Source: JBFWQM01 sp050249455 (GTDB taxonomy: Bacteria > Pseudomonadota > Alphaproteobacteria > MPNO01 > VGEU01). Taken from it: a DNA stretch of 15,701 bases. Shown here piece after piece: positions 6,854 to 14,045 of this stretch. The stretch lies in assembly GCA_050249455.1 (NCBI GenBank), contig JBFWQM010000122.1:1-15701 (forward strand). Direction: 5' to 3'. Every line of letters begins with the position of its first letter. Position 1 is the first letter of the stretch. The translations under genes and the position numbers were made by a program. The notes beneath the pieces were generated by a model. It was not told the origin of the DNA. It made no database searches and was given only the letters and a program-made list of their open reading frames with translations.

Positions 6854-7273
6854 CTATGCCTTGGCCGGCTCGGGCGGGCGCGGCGGGACCGCCGACATTG
6901 CGACCTTCTCGACCGAGAGCAGGCCAATCATCTGGCCGTCGGCGTTGACCACCGGCATGCGGCGGATCTGGCGTGCCGACATGTCGGCGATGATGTCCTC
7001 GACCGCGGCGTCTGCGGGGCAGGTGACGAGCGTGGACGACATCACGTCGCGCACCCGCGTCGTCGCAGGGTCGAGACCGGCGGCGACCACCCGGATCAGG
7101 ATGTCGCGGTCGGTCAGCATGCCGTGCAGGCCGAGCGCGCTGACGACCACCATGGCGTCGGTGTCGAACTCGGCCATCGCCGCGGCAGCGCGCTGGACGC
7201 TGTCGCCGGGGTCGAGCGTCGGCACGTCCGGCCGGAGATGCTCGCTCTTGGTAACGGGAGATTTTTCGTTCAT
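6854..7273 (-). CDS. Two-CBS-domain protein
   Basis: A 139-residue protein made almost entirely of a CBS pair, which normally binds adenine nucleotides or related ligands. CBS1 spans about residues 17-69 and ends in GMLTDRDILIRVVAAGLDP, whose [ST]DRDI signature is typical. CBS2 spans about 78-128, with VRDVMSS at its start and RRMPVVNADGQMIGLLS near its end. There is no signal peptide and no attached catalytic domain. The gene precedes the SLC13 permease by 19 bases, so it may sense energy state or a nucleotide and act on the transporter or on a partner elsewhere; this is inference. The ATG at 7273-7271 is the best available start, but its ribosome site is poor. A slightly longer N-terminus is possible because the frame remains open upstream. 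Confidence 0.88.
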   Translation of the reverse strand: MNEKSPVTKSEHLRPDVPTLDPGDSVQRAAAAMAEFDTDAMVVVSALGLHGMLTDRDILIRVVAAGLDPATTRVRDVMSSTLVTCPADAAVEDIIADMSARQIRRMPVVNADGQMIGLLSVEKVAMSAVPPRPPEPAKA

Positions 7274-7348
7274 GGTCTCAGCAACCGAGCCGCCGCGCCG
7301 ACGAGAAACGTCCGCCGGCGCGCCGGGTTCCATCACGGGATCAGTCAC

Positions 7349-8806
7349 ATGGGCGATACCGAACCCTGCTTCATGGGCGCGCTCGAGCTGGCGGCGGCGA
7401 TCGCCGCCGGCCGGATTTCGGCGGTCGAGGCGCTGGAGACGTTCGCCGGCCGGATCGAGCGGTTCGACGGGACGATCAACGCCGTGGTGGTGCGCGACCT
7501 CGACGCCGCGCGGCGGCGGGCGCGGGAGGCGGATGCGGCGCGGGCCGCCGGCCGGTCGTGGGGGCCGCTGCACGGCGTGCCGATGACGGTGAAGGAATCT
7601 TTCGACCTCGCTGGCCATCCCTCGACGTTCGGGCATCCGGAGTGGGCCGGCCACCGCGCGGCGCGCGACGCGCTGGCGGTGGCGCGGCTGAAGTCGGCCG
7701 GGGCGGTGGTGTTCGGTAAGACCAATGTGCCGAAGGACCTCGCCGACTGGCAGTCGTTCAACGACGTCTACGGCCTGACCGTCAACCCGTGGGACCACGG
7801 ACGCACGCCGGGCGGCTCGTCGGGCGGGGCGGCGGCGGCGCTGGCGGCGGGGCTGACCGGGCTGGAACTCGGCTCCGACATCGGCGGGTCGATCCGCATT
7901 CCCGCGCACTATTGCGGCGTCTACGGCCACAAGCCGACCTTCGCCATCGTGCCGATGCGCGGCCACGCGATGTCGGACGGCGCCCCGTCCGACATCTCGG
8001 TCGCAGGGCCGCTGGCGCGGCGCGCCGCCGACCTCGGCCTCGCGCTCGACCTGATCGCCGGCGCCGACCCGGAGGCCGGCGGCGGCTGGCGGCTCGACCT
8101 CGCGGAGGAGCCGCGGCCGGCGCTGAAGGACTTCCGCATCGCGGTCGTCACCGGCGACGCCGACTTCCCGGTCGACGCCGCGACCCGGCGCGCGGCGGAG
8201 GACGTCGCCGCGTCGCTGGGCGACGCCGGCGCCACGGTGATCCGCGACCCGAAGCTGCCGCTGCCGTCGCGCGCGATGTGGCGGCTCTACATCACGCTGC
8301 TGCGCGGCGCGACGTCGGCGCGGATGACGGTGGAGGCGGCGGCGCGCTGGCGCGGCATCGCCGAAGGGCTCCCCCCGGCGGCAGACGACTACGCGGCGGT
8401 GATGGCGCGCGCCTTCGCGCAGAGCCACCGCGACTGGCTGGCCGCCAACGACGAGCGCGAGCGGCTGCGCCGCGGCTGGCGCGCGTTCTTCGGCGGCGTC
8501 GATGCGCTGGTCGCGCCGATGACGCCGACCGCCGCCTTCGCCCATGTCGGCACCCTGCCGAAGGAGCAGCAGACGCTGACCATCGATGGGACAATGCGGC
8601 CGATCTCCGACACCTACTTCTGGATCGGCCTCGCCTCGCTGTCCTACCTGCCGGCGACCGTGGTGCCGGCCGGGCGGTCGGAGGAGGGCCTGCCGATCGG
8701 CCTGCAGATCATCGGCCCCGAGTTCGCCGACCGAAGGTGCCTGACACTCGCGCGCCTGCTGGAGGAGGCGCACCGCGGCTTCGCGCCGCCGCCGGCCTAT
8801 CAGTAG
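7349..8806 (+). CDS. Amidase-signature (AS) family enzyme
   Basis: A 485-residue hydrolase of the usual AS-family length. The Ser-cisSer-Lys triad is complete: Lys82 in MTVKESF, Ser157 in GGSSGG and nucleophile Ser181 in GSDIGGSIRIPA. The spacings (75 and 24 residues) equal those of the well-studied fatty acid amide hydrolase triad (142/217/241). Family members hydrolyse amides ranging from nitrile-pathway amides to peptide-like or aryl-acyl amides; nothing here fixes the substrate. No signal peptide is present, so it is probably cytoplasmic. It is not next to gatB or gatC, so a role as the transamidosome subunit GatA is unlikely. ATG 7349 is chosen because translation from further upstream would run through the divergent CBS gene; Met9 is a possible alternative start. 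The gene diverges from the CBS/SLC13 operon across 75 bases. Its last 7 bases overlap the convergent TSUP gene. Confidence 0.94.
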   Translation: MGDTEPCFMGALELAAAIAAGRISAVEALETFAGRIERFDGTINAVVVRDLDAARRRAREADAARAAGRSWGPLHGVPMTVKESFDLAGHPSTFGHPEWAGHRAARDALAVARLKSAGAVVFGKTNVPKDLADWQSFNDVYGLTVNPWDHGRTPGGSSGGAAAALAAGLTGLELGSDIGGSIRIPAHYCGVYGHKPTFAIVPMRGHAMSDGAPSDISVAGPLARRAADLGLALDLIAGADPEAGGGWRLDLAEEPRPALKDFRIAVVTGDADFPVDAATRRAAEDVAASLGDAGATVIRDPKLPLPSRAMWRLYITLLRGATSARMTVEAAARWRGIAEGLPPAADDYAAVMARAFAQSHRDWLAANDERERLRRGWRAFFGGVDALVAPMTPTAAFAHVGTLPKEQQTLTIDGTMRPISDTYFWIGLASLSYLPATVVPAGRSEEGLPIGLQIIGPEFADRRCLTLARLLEEAHRGFAPPPAYQ

Positions 8807-9570
8807 AAGCCGCTCGCCTTGCCCGCCGCCCACAGGAGGCGCAGGCCGAGCACGGTCAGCACGATCTGGAACAGGATGCGGAACCCGTGCTCCGGCATGC
8901 GGTCGAGCACCAGCCCGCCGACCCAGTTGCCCAATGCCGCGGTGCCGACCATCGCCGCCATCAGCGGCAGGTAGGCGCCGATCGCGACGCCAAGCATGCC
9001 GAAGGTCACGATCTTGATCAGGTGGGTGATCGCCATCAGCGCGGCGAGGGTGGAGGCGTGGTTGCGCCGGTCGGGCGCGGCGCTGGCCACGAACGGGGCG
9101 AGCAGGGTGCCGGTTGCGCTGACGAAGATGCCGAGGAACGTCGCGCCGAACCCCAGCACCGCGAAGCGGCGGCCGACCGCGCCGACGCGCCCCAGCCGCG
9201 GCAGCCACGCCAGCACCAGGATGAAGGCGCCCAGGATCGCCTGCAGCAGCCCGGTCGACAGCGAGACGAAGATCTGCGCCCCCAGGGCGGCGCCGATCAC
9301 CGCCCCGATCAGGAACGGCGCCACCGTCTCGCGCATGATGTAGCGGTGCATCATCACCACCCGGCTCGACCCCGCGCCGAGCTGCACCACCGTGTGGATC
9401 GGGATCAGCACCGCCGGCGGGAAGATCACCGCCATGATGGCGAGCAGCAGCAGCCCGCCGGCGGCGCCGGAGACGATGCCGAAGAACGTCGTGACGAAGG
9501 ATGCCAGCGCCAGCCCGCCGAACAGCCACAGATCGACCCCCGGCACGCCCAGGAACTGTGCTTCCATCAT
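8800..9570 (-). CDS. TSUP-family (TauE/SafE) membrane transporter
   Basis: A 256-residue protein with about eight hydrophobic helices, matching the TSUP (sulfite exporter TauE/SafE) family in length and layout. The first helix region reads FFGIVSGAAGGLLLLAIM, with the glycine-rich segment typical of the first repeat. The second half has the paired equivalent, FLGIFVSATGTLLAPFVAS, so the internal duplication is visible. Family members export sulfite, sulfoacetate or other small sulfur or organic anions; the substrate here is unknown. The frame remains open far upstream, but only the MM start at 9570-9565 places translation just before the first helix and outside the divergent ankyrin gene. The ribosome site is weak. 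It is divergent from the ankyrin-repeat gene (42 bases apart) and convergent with the amidase, with which it shares 7 bases at the stop codons. Confidence 0.9.
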   Translation of the reverse strand: MMEAQFLGVPGVDLWLFGGLALASFVTTFFGIVSGAAGGLLLLAIMAVIFPPAVLIPIHTVVQLGAGSSRVVMMHRYIMRETVAPFLIGAVIGAALGAQIFVSLSTGLLQAILGAFILVLAWLPRLGRVGAVGRRFAVLGFGATFLGIFVSATGTLLAPFVASAAPDRRNHASTLAALMAITHLIKIVTFGMLGVAIGAYLPLMAAMVGTAALGNWVGGLVLDRMPEHGFRILFQIVLTVLGLRLLWAAGKASGFY

Positions 9571-9612
9571 GGCCGCAGGCGGACCGGAGAGGCAGGCGAG
9601 GGAGCGGATGGC

Positions 9613-10353
9613 ATGACGCGACGCGACGGTGTGAAGGGCGGGCATCCTAGTCGACGGTTCCGGCGCGCGACAATGGCGGCCGCCGCGGTGCTGCTCACCG
9701 CCACGGGCATGGCCGGGGCATCCGCGCAGACGCCGCCCTCCGCGGCGGAGGCCGCCGCCTACCGCGGCCTCCACGCGGCGGCCGCGGCGGGGGATGCCGC
9801 CGCGATCGGCCGGCTGCTCGACGGCGGCGCGGCGCCGGACCCGCGCGATGACTGGGGCCGCACCCCGCTGCACGTCGCCGGCCACGGCGGCCACCAGGCG
9901 GCGGCGCGGCTCCTGCTCGCCCGCGGCGCGGCGCCGGACGCCCAGGACCGCCAGCGCTACGACCTGATCACCATCGCGGCGGTGCGCGACGACGCGGCGA
10001 TGATCCGCATCGCCCTGGACGGCGGAGCGAGCCCGCGCGCCATCACCAGCCCCTACGACGGGACGGCGCTGATCGCCGCCGCGCATCTCGGCCATGTGGA
10101 GCCCGTGCGCCTCCTCGCCGCCGCCGGCGCGCCGCTCGACCACGTCAACAACCTGGGCTGGACGGCGCTGATCGAGGCGATCGTGCTGGGCGACGGCGGC
10201 GACCGGCATGCCGAATGCGTGCGCATCCTGCTCGCCGCCGGGGCCGACCCCAGCCTCGCCGACCGGGCCGGCGCGACGCCGCTGGCGCTGGCCCGCCAGC
10301 GCGGCTTCGCCCGCATGGCGGCGCTGATCGCGGCAGCGGGCGGCCGGCCCTGA
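9613..10353 (+). CDS. Exported ankyrin-repeat protein
   Basis: A 246-residue protein. Residues 1-38 look like a Sec signal peptide: Arg-rich n-region (RRFRRATM), a hydrophobic stretch AAAAVLLTATGM, then AGASA before Gln39, a good signal peptidase I site. The mature part is about six ankyrin repeats from residue 50. They begin YRGLHAAAAAGD, DWGRTPLHVAGHGGH, YDLITIAAVRDD, YDGTALIAAAHLGH, LGWTALIEAIVLGD and AGATPLALARQRGF; the fifth carries an insertion (GDGGDRH). Ankyrin repeats bind proteins, so a periplasmic partner is expected but not identifiable. GAGGGAG-type sequence (9598-9604) lies 8 bases before the ATG. Met21 as start would remove the charged n-region, so Met1 is preferred. It diverges from the TSUP gene and lies 69 bases before the SDR/oxygenase pair. 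Confidence 0.9.
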   Translation: MTRRDGVKGGHPSRRFRRATMAAAAVLLTATGMAGASAQTPPSAAEAAAYRGLHAAAAAGDAAAIGRLLDGGAAPDPRDDWGRTPLHVAGHGGHQAAARLLLARGAAPDAQDRQRYDLITIAAVRDDAAMIRIALDGGASPRAITSPYDGTALIAAAHLGHVEPVRLLAAAGAPLDHVNNLGWTALIEAIVLGDGGDRHAECVRILLAAGADPSLADRAGATPLALARQRGFARMAALIAAAGGRP

Positions 10354-10422
10354 CCAGCCGTTGGATGCCGCAGCGCAAAATATGGGCATCCCGCTCCGCC
10401 CGCCGCTTGCTAGACTGCCGCC

Positions 10423-11190
10423 ATGAGCACGGAGCGCATCCTCGAGGGCAAGGTTGCCATCGTCACCGGCGGCGCCATGGGCATCGGCTATGCGATCGCC
10501 GAGGACCTGGCGCGCCGCGGCGCCGCGATCGCGGTCGCCGACCGCAGCGAAGCCGAACCGGCCGCCCGCCGGCTGGCCGCAGCCGGGCACCGCGCCCTGG
10601 GCGTGGCGGTCGACGTGTCGGACGAGGCGGCGGTCGCGGCGATGGCCGCGGCGGTGGAGCGGGAATTCGGCCGCATCGACGTCCTGGTCAACAACGCCGG
10701 CATTTACACCACCCTGAAGCCGCGGCCGTTCGAGGAGGTCGACGTGGCGGAGTTCCGCCGCGTAATGGACGTCAACGTGATGGGCACCTTCCTGTGCATC
10801 CGCGCCGTCGCGCCGGCGATGAAGCGGCAGAATGCGGGGCGGATCGTCAACATCTCCTCCGGCGTCGCCTTCAAGGGCAACCCGCTGATGGCGCACTATG
10901 TGGCGAGCAAGGGAGCGGTGGTGTCGCTGACCCGCGCGCTGGCGACCGAGCTCGGTCCCCACGGCGTGCTGGTCAACAGCGTCGCCCCCGGCTTCACCCT
11001 GTCCGACGGGGTGGAGCGCAATCCCGACCTGGTGGCCGGGGTCAAGGAGCCGTCGCTGCGCGGGCGGGTGATCTCCCGCTCCATGGTGCCGGCCGACCTG
11101 GTCGGGGCGGTGGCGTTCTTCGCCGCGGCAGACTCGGCTTTCATCACCGGCCAGACCCTGGTGGTCGACGGCGGTTCCTATTTCCACTGA
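10423..11190 (+). CDS. Short-chain dehydrogenase/reductase (SDR, classical type)
   Basis: A 255-residue classical SDR of standard length. The cofactor motif TGGAMGIG covers residues 15-22, and NNAG follows strand 4 (LVNNAGIY). The catalytic residues are Ser146 (in NISSG), Tyr159 and Lys163 (YVASK), with the expected 13-residue Ser-Tyr spacing. The C-terminus ends ITGQTLVVDGGSYFH, as in FabG/glucose-dehydrogenase-like enzymes. Residue Asp40 after strand 2 (IAVADRS) suggests a preference for NAD over NADP. The substrate is probably a secondary alcohol or ketone but is not determinable. The gene lies 15 bases upstream of a 2-oxoglutarate oxygenase with a strong ribosome site, so the two are probably one operon acting on a common pathway. 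Confidence 0.93.
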   Translation: MSTERILEGKVAIVTGGAMGIGYAIAEDLARRGAAIAVADRSEAEPAARRLAAAGHRALGVAVDVSDEAAVAAMAAAVEREFGRIDVLVNNAGIYTTLKPRPFEEVDVAEFRRVMDVNVMGTFLCIRAVAPAMKRQNAGRIVNISSGVAFKGNPLMAHYVASKGAVVSLTRALATELGPHGVLVNSVAPGFTLSDGVERNPDLVAGVKEPSLRGRVISRSMVPADLVGAVAFFAAADSAFITGQTLVVDGGSYFH

Positions 11191-11192
11191 CG

Positions 11193-11200
11193 AAGGAGAG
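11193..11200 (+). promoter_or_regulatory. Ribosome binding site of the oxygenase gene
   Basis: AAGGAGAG, 5 bases before the ATG at 11206. It sits in the 15-base gap after the SDR stop codon, which supports a two-gene operon. Confidence 0.7.
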
Positions 11201-11205
11201 CGGCC

Positions 11206-12183
11206 ATGACAGCCAGCATCCCGGTCATCGACCTCGGCCCCGCGCTGGCGGGCGATGCGGCGCGCAAGCGCGCGATCGGCGAGCAGATCGACCGCAACTG
11301 CCGCGAGATCGGCTTCTTCAGCATCGTCGGCCACGGCGTGCCGACCGGGCTGATGCAGGAGCTCCGCTCGCTCTCTCACGAATTCTTCGAGCTGCCGCTG
11401 GCGGAGAAGCTGCGCGCGCAGCACCCGGAGATCACCACCCCGCGCGGCTACCGCGCCCAGGGGCTGGAGGCGCTGTCCTATGCCAGCGAGACGATGGCGC
11501 CGCCCGACCTGAAGGAATTCTACCACATCGGGCGCGAGGGCTGGCCGGACCAGCCCTACTACACGCAGGGCGAGGGCCCGCGCTACTTCATCCCCAACCT
11601 GTGGCCGCAGCGGCCGGCGGCGTTCGCCTCGGCGGCGGCGCGCTACTACACCGAGATGGAGCGGCTGAGCGAGCGGCTGCTGGAGATCGCCGCGCTCGGC
11701 CTCGGCATCCCGGAGGACTTCTTCGCCGACAAGATCGACCGCCACATCACCGCGATGCGGGTGAACTACTACGCCGCGCAGAAGGTGGCGCCGGAGCCGG
11801 GGCAGCTGCGCGCCGGCGTGCACTCGGACTACGGCATGCTGACCATCCTGAACGGCGAGGACGCGCCGGGCGGGCTGCAGGTGAAGACGCGCGGCGGCGA
11901 GTGGATCGACGTCGCGACCGACCCCGATACGTTCGTCATCAACATCGGCGACCTGATGATGCGGTGGACCAACGACCGCTGGGTGTCAAACCCGCACCGT
12001 GTGGTCAACCCGCCGGCCGAGGTTGCCTCGACGGCGAGCCGCGTCTCGATCGCGTTCTTCCACCATCCGAACTACGACGCGACGATCGAGTGCATCGCGC
12101 CGCCGGGCGAGGCGAAATATCCGCCGATCGGTTCCGGCGAATATCGCGACTTCAAGTACGCCCAGACGGCGGTCGCCGCCTAG
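11206..12183 (+). CDS. Isopenicillin-N-synthase-like Fe(II)/2-oxoglutarate oxygenase
   Basis: A 325-residue non-heme iron oxygenase. The N-terminal DIOX_N-like region starts IPVIDLGPAL and continues GFFSIVGHGVP, the usual substrate-side domain. The double-stranded beta-helix carries the iron facial triad His206 and Asp208 (HSD) and His264 (NPHRVV). Arg279-Val-Ser281 (SRVSIAFF) is the RxS motif that binds the 5-carboxylate of 2-oxoglutarate, so this is a co-substrate-dependent dioxygenase rather than a true isopenicillin N synthase. The segment GGLQVKTRGGEWIDV between Asp208 and His264 is standard. Likely reactions are hydroxylation, desaturation or oxidative cleavage of a small molecule; the substrate is unknown. 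It is translated from a strong ribosome site 15 bases after the SDR. Its TAG stop overlaps the TAG of the convergent EamA exporter. Confidence 0.94.
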   Translation: MTASIPVIDLGPALAGDAARKRAIGEQIDRNCREIGFFSIVGHGVPTGLMQELRSLSHEFFELPLAEKLRAQHPEITTPRGYRAQGLEALSYASETMAPPDLKEFYHIGREGWPDQPYYTQGEGPRYFIPNLWPQRPAAFASAAARYYTEMERLSERLLEIAALGLGIPEDFFADKIDRHITAMRVNYYAAQKVAPEPGQLRAGVHSDYGMLTILNGEDAPGGLQVKTRGGEWIDVATDPDTFVINIGDLMMRWTNDRWVSNPHRVVNPPAEVASTASRVSIAFFHHPNYDATIECIAPPGEAKYPPIGSGEYRDFKYAQTAVAA

Positions 12184-13130
12184 TCCGGGTCCTGCCGGCC
12201 CATCCGGGCGTGCTCCCACGACACCAGGAGCACGCCTGCGAACACGACCGCGAAGCCGGCGAGGTGCGCCCAGCGGAACGGCTCGCCGAGCAGGACATAG
12301 GACAGGACCAGCGCCGACGCCGGCATGACGCCCATGAAGCCGGCGGCGACCGAGCCCTCGGCGTGCGCCAGGCCGCCGTACCACAGCCAGCTGCCCAGCG
12401 CGAGCGTGCCGGCGCCGTACCACGCCAGCGCGACCCACGCGCCGGCGCCGACCGCCGCCGGATCGAACGACAGCCACTGCCACGCCGCCAGCGGCAGGAA
12501 CAGCGGCAGCGACAGCGCGGCACCGAGGAAGGCGACCAAGAGCGGGTCGGCGCTTTCCGTCGCCGTCTTGCCGACCAGCGTGTAGACCGTCTCGCAGCAC
12601 ACCGCAGCGAACACCAGAGCCGCCCCCGCCAGCGGCGACGAACCCGCGTCCGTTCCGCCCGACCTGCCGAAGGCGTGCAGCACCAGGATGCCGGCGACCG
12701 CCAGTGCGACCGCCGTCAGCTTTCGCCACGTGGCGCGGTCCCCGAGGAACAGCATCGAGGCCGCCGCCGTCACCGCCGGCGCGGTGCTCATCACGATCGC
12801 CCCGGCGACCCCGGGCACCATGCGCATGCCGTAGAGCATCAGCGCCGAGAAGCCGAACATCCCGAACAGCGCGATCAGGCCGATGCGCAGCCACTGGCGG
12901 CGGTCAAACCGGGCCGCCGCATCGCGGTGGCGCCAGGCCGCCGGCGCCAGCACCAGCGCGCCGATCGCGACGCGCAGCGCGGAACCGACGAAGACCGGCA
13001 TCGCAGCGGTCACCAGCTTGCTCGTCGGCGTGGCCGAACCGAACACGGCCATGCCGCCGGCGAGCCGGGCATAGGTCGCGGACCGGGCCGACCGGGACGC
13101 CCGGCCACCTGCGGTTTCACCTGCTTCCAT
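12180..13130 (-). CDS. EamA/DMT-family transporter (drug/metabolite exporter type)
   Basis: A 316-residue inner-membrane protein with about ten helices and two EamA repeats. The first repeat begins ARLAGGMAVFGSATPTSKLV and ends around VAGILVLHAFG. The second runs from AGAALVFAAVCCETVYTLVG to FAVVFAGVLLVSWEH, with the typical closing PASALVLSYVLLGEPF block before the last helix. Family members usually export amino acids, metabolites or drugs, or exchange nucleotide sugars. The ATG at 13130-13128 is chosen because it precedes the first helix by a short charged tail; no ribosome site is obvious, and ATG 13172 is an alternative. The gene is divergent from the SDR/GH15 pair across 96 bases. It converges on the oxygenase with a shared CTAG, so export of that enzyme's product is conceivable but unproven. 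Confidence 0.92.
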   Translation of the reverse strand: MEAGETAGGRASRSARSATYARLAGGMAVFGSATPTSKLVTAAMPVFVGSALRVAIGALVLAPAAWRHRDAAARFDRRQWLRIGLIALFGMFGFSALMLYGMRMVPGVAGAIVMSTAPAVTAAASMLFLGDRATWRKLTAVALAVAGILVLHAFGRSGGTDAGSSPLAGAALVFAAVCCETVYTLVGKTATESADPLLVAFLGAALSLPLFLPLAAWQWLSFDPAAVGAGAWVALAWYGAGTLALGSWLWYGGLAHAEGSVAAGFMGVMPASALVLSYVLLGEPFRWAHLAGFAVVFAGVLLVSWEHARMGRQDPD

Positions 13131-13226
13131 CGTGGTGAATACGCCTGGCCGGCACGCCCGTTCCCGGCGCATGCAACCTCCGCCCCCGGCCGACGTTTCG
13201 GGAATTGGGCGCAGCCGAGGGAAGGC

Positions 13227-14039
13227 ATGCAGAACGGTATCGATTTGTCCGGCCAGGTTGCGGTCGTCACCGGCGCCAGCAGCGGGATCGGCCGCGCCTG
13301 CGCCCTGACGCTCGCGGCGGCCGGTGCACGCGTTGTGGTCAACTATCGCGGAAATGCCGCCGGCGCCGCGGCGGTAGCCGAGCGGATTGCGGCGGACGGC
13401 CGCCAGGCGATGGTCGCGCAAGCCGACGTGAGCGACGAGGCCGCGGTTGCCGCGATGTTCCGCGACGTGCGCGCACGCTTCGGCACTGTTCACATTCTCG
13501 TCAACAATGCCGGCATCGAGGACGAGGCGCCGTTCGTCGACACCTCGGCCGCGTCGTGGCGTCGGGTGATCGACGTCAATTTGACGGGCCAGTTCCTGTG
13601 CGCCCGCGAAGCGGCGAAGGCGTTCCTGAATCGCGCCGGCGCACCTGGACATTCGGCCGCTGCGGGAAAGATCGTCTGCATGTCCTCGGTGCATCAGCGC
13701 ATACCCTGGGCCCGTCACGCGGCGTATGCCGCGTCGAAGGGCGGCGTGAAGCTCCTGGTCGAGACGCTGGCGCAGGAGCTGGCGCCGCAGCGGATCCGGG
13801 TCAACGGCGTCGCGCCCGGCGCGATCCGCACCGACATCAACCGGTCGGTCTGGGAAACGGAGGCGGCGATGCGGCAGCTGCTGACCATGATCGGCTACGG
13901 CCGCATCGGCGAACCGGATGACGTCGCCAAGGCGGTGTTGTGGCTCGCGTCCGACGAGTCGGACTACGTGACCGGGACGACGCTGTTCGTCGACGGCGGC
14001 ATGCACCTCTACCCCGCGTTCTCGCGCGGACAAGGCTGA
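13227..14039 (+). CDS. SDR-family oxidoreductase, glucose-1-dehydrogenase-like
   Basis: A 270-residue classical SDR. TGASSGIG is at residues 15-22, NNAG follows in ILVNNAGIED, and the catalytic residues are Ser154 (MSSVH), Tyr167 and Lys171 (YAASK). The block SSVHQRIPWARHAAYAASKG is characteristic of Bacillus-type glucose 1-dehydrogenases and their proteobacterial relatives, as is TDINRSVW after the PGAI segment. Strand 2 reads VVVNYRGN, without the acidic residue favouring NAD, so NADP use is plausible. The likely reaction is beta-D-glucose to gluconolactone, but related SDRs use other sugars or alcohols. A GAGGGAAGG ribosome site (13217-13225) adjoins the ATG. The stop is only 6 bases before a GH15 enzyme gene, which points to joint translation and a shared role in glucan or trehalose use. 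Confidence 0.92.
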   Translation: MQNGIDLSGQVAVVTGASSGIGRACALTLAAAGARVVVNYRGNAAGAAAVAERIAADGRQAMVAQADVSDEAAVAAMFRDVRARFGTVHILVNNAGIEDEAPFVDTSAASWRRVIDVNLTGQFLCAREAAKAFLNRAGAPGHSAAAGKIVCMSSVHQRIPWARHAAYAASKGGVKLLVETLAQELAPQRIRVNGVAPGAIRTDINRSVWETEAAMRQLLTMIGYGRIGEPDDVAKAVLWLASDESDYVTGTTLFVDGGMHLYPAFSRGQG

Positions 14040-14045
14040 CCGCGG

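Noticed and set aside
8800..11823. A minus-strand open frame of about 1,000 codons reaching into the oxygenase gene
   Set aside because: Only the last 256 codons (from 9570) encode a recognisable protein, the TSUP transporter. The upstream part is antisense to the ankyrin and SDR genes and looks random.
13090..13226. A promoter or operator in the divergent region before the SDR/GH15 pair
   Set aside because: A promoter must exist here or nearby, but I saw no -35/-10 pair or inverted repeat convincing enough to report; the only clear element is the ribosome site at 13217-13225.
10215..14039. A single plus-strand open frame of over 1,200 codons
   Set aside because: It runs out of frame through the SDR and oxygenase and antisense through the exporter; the composition is Arg/Pro/Gly/Ala-rich. 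Only its final part (from 13227) is a real gene. High G+C makes stop codons rare.
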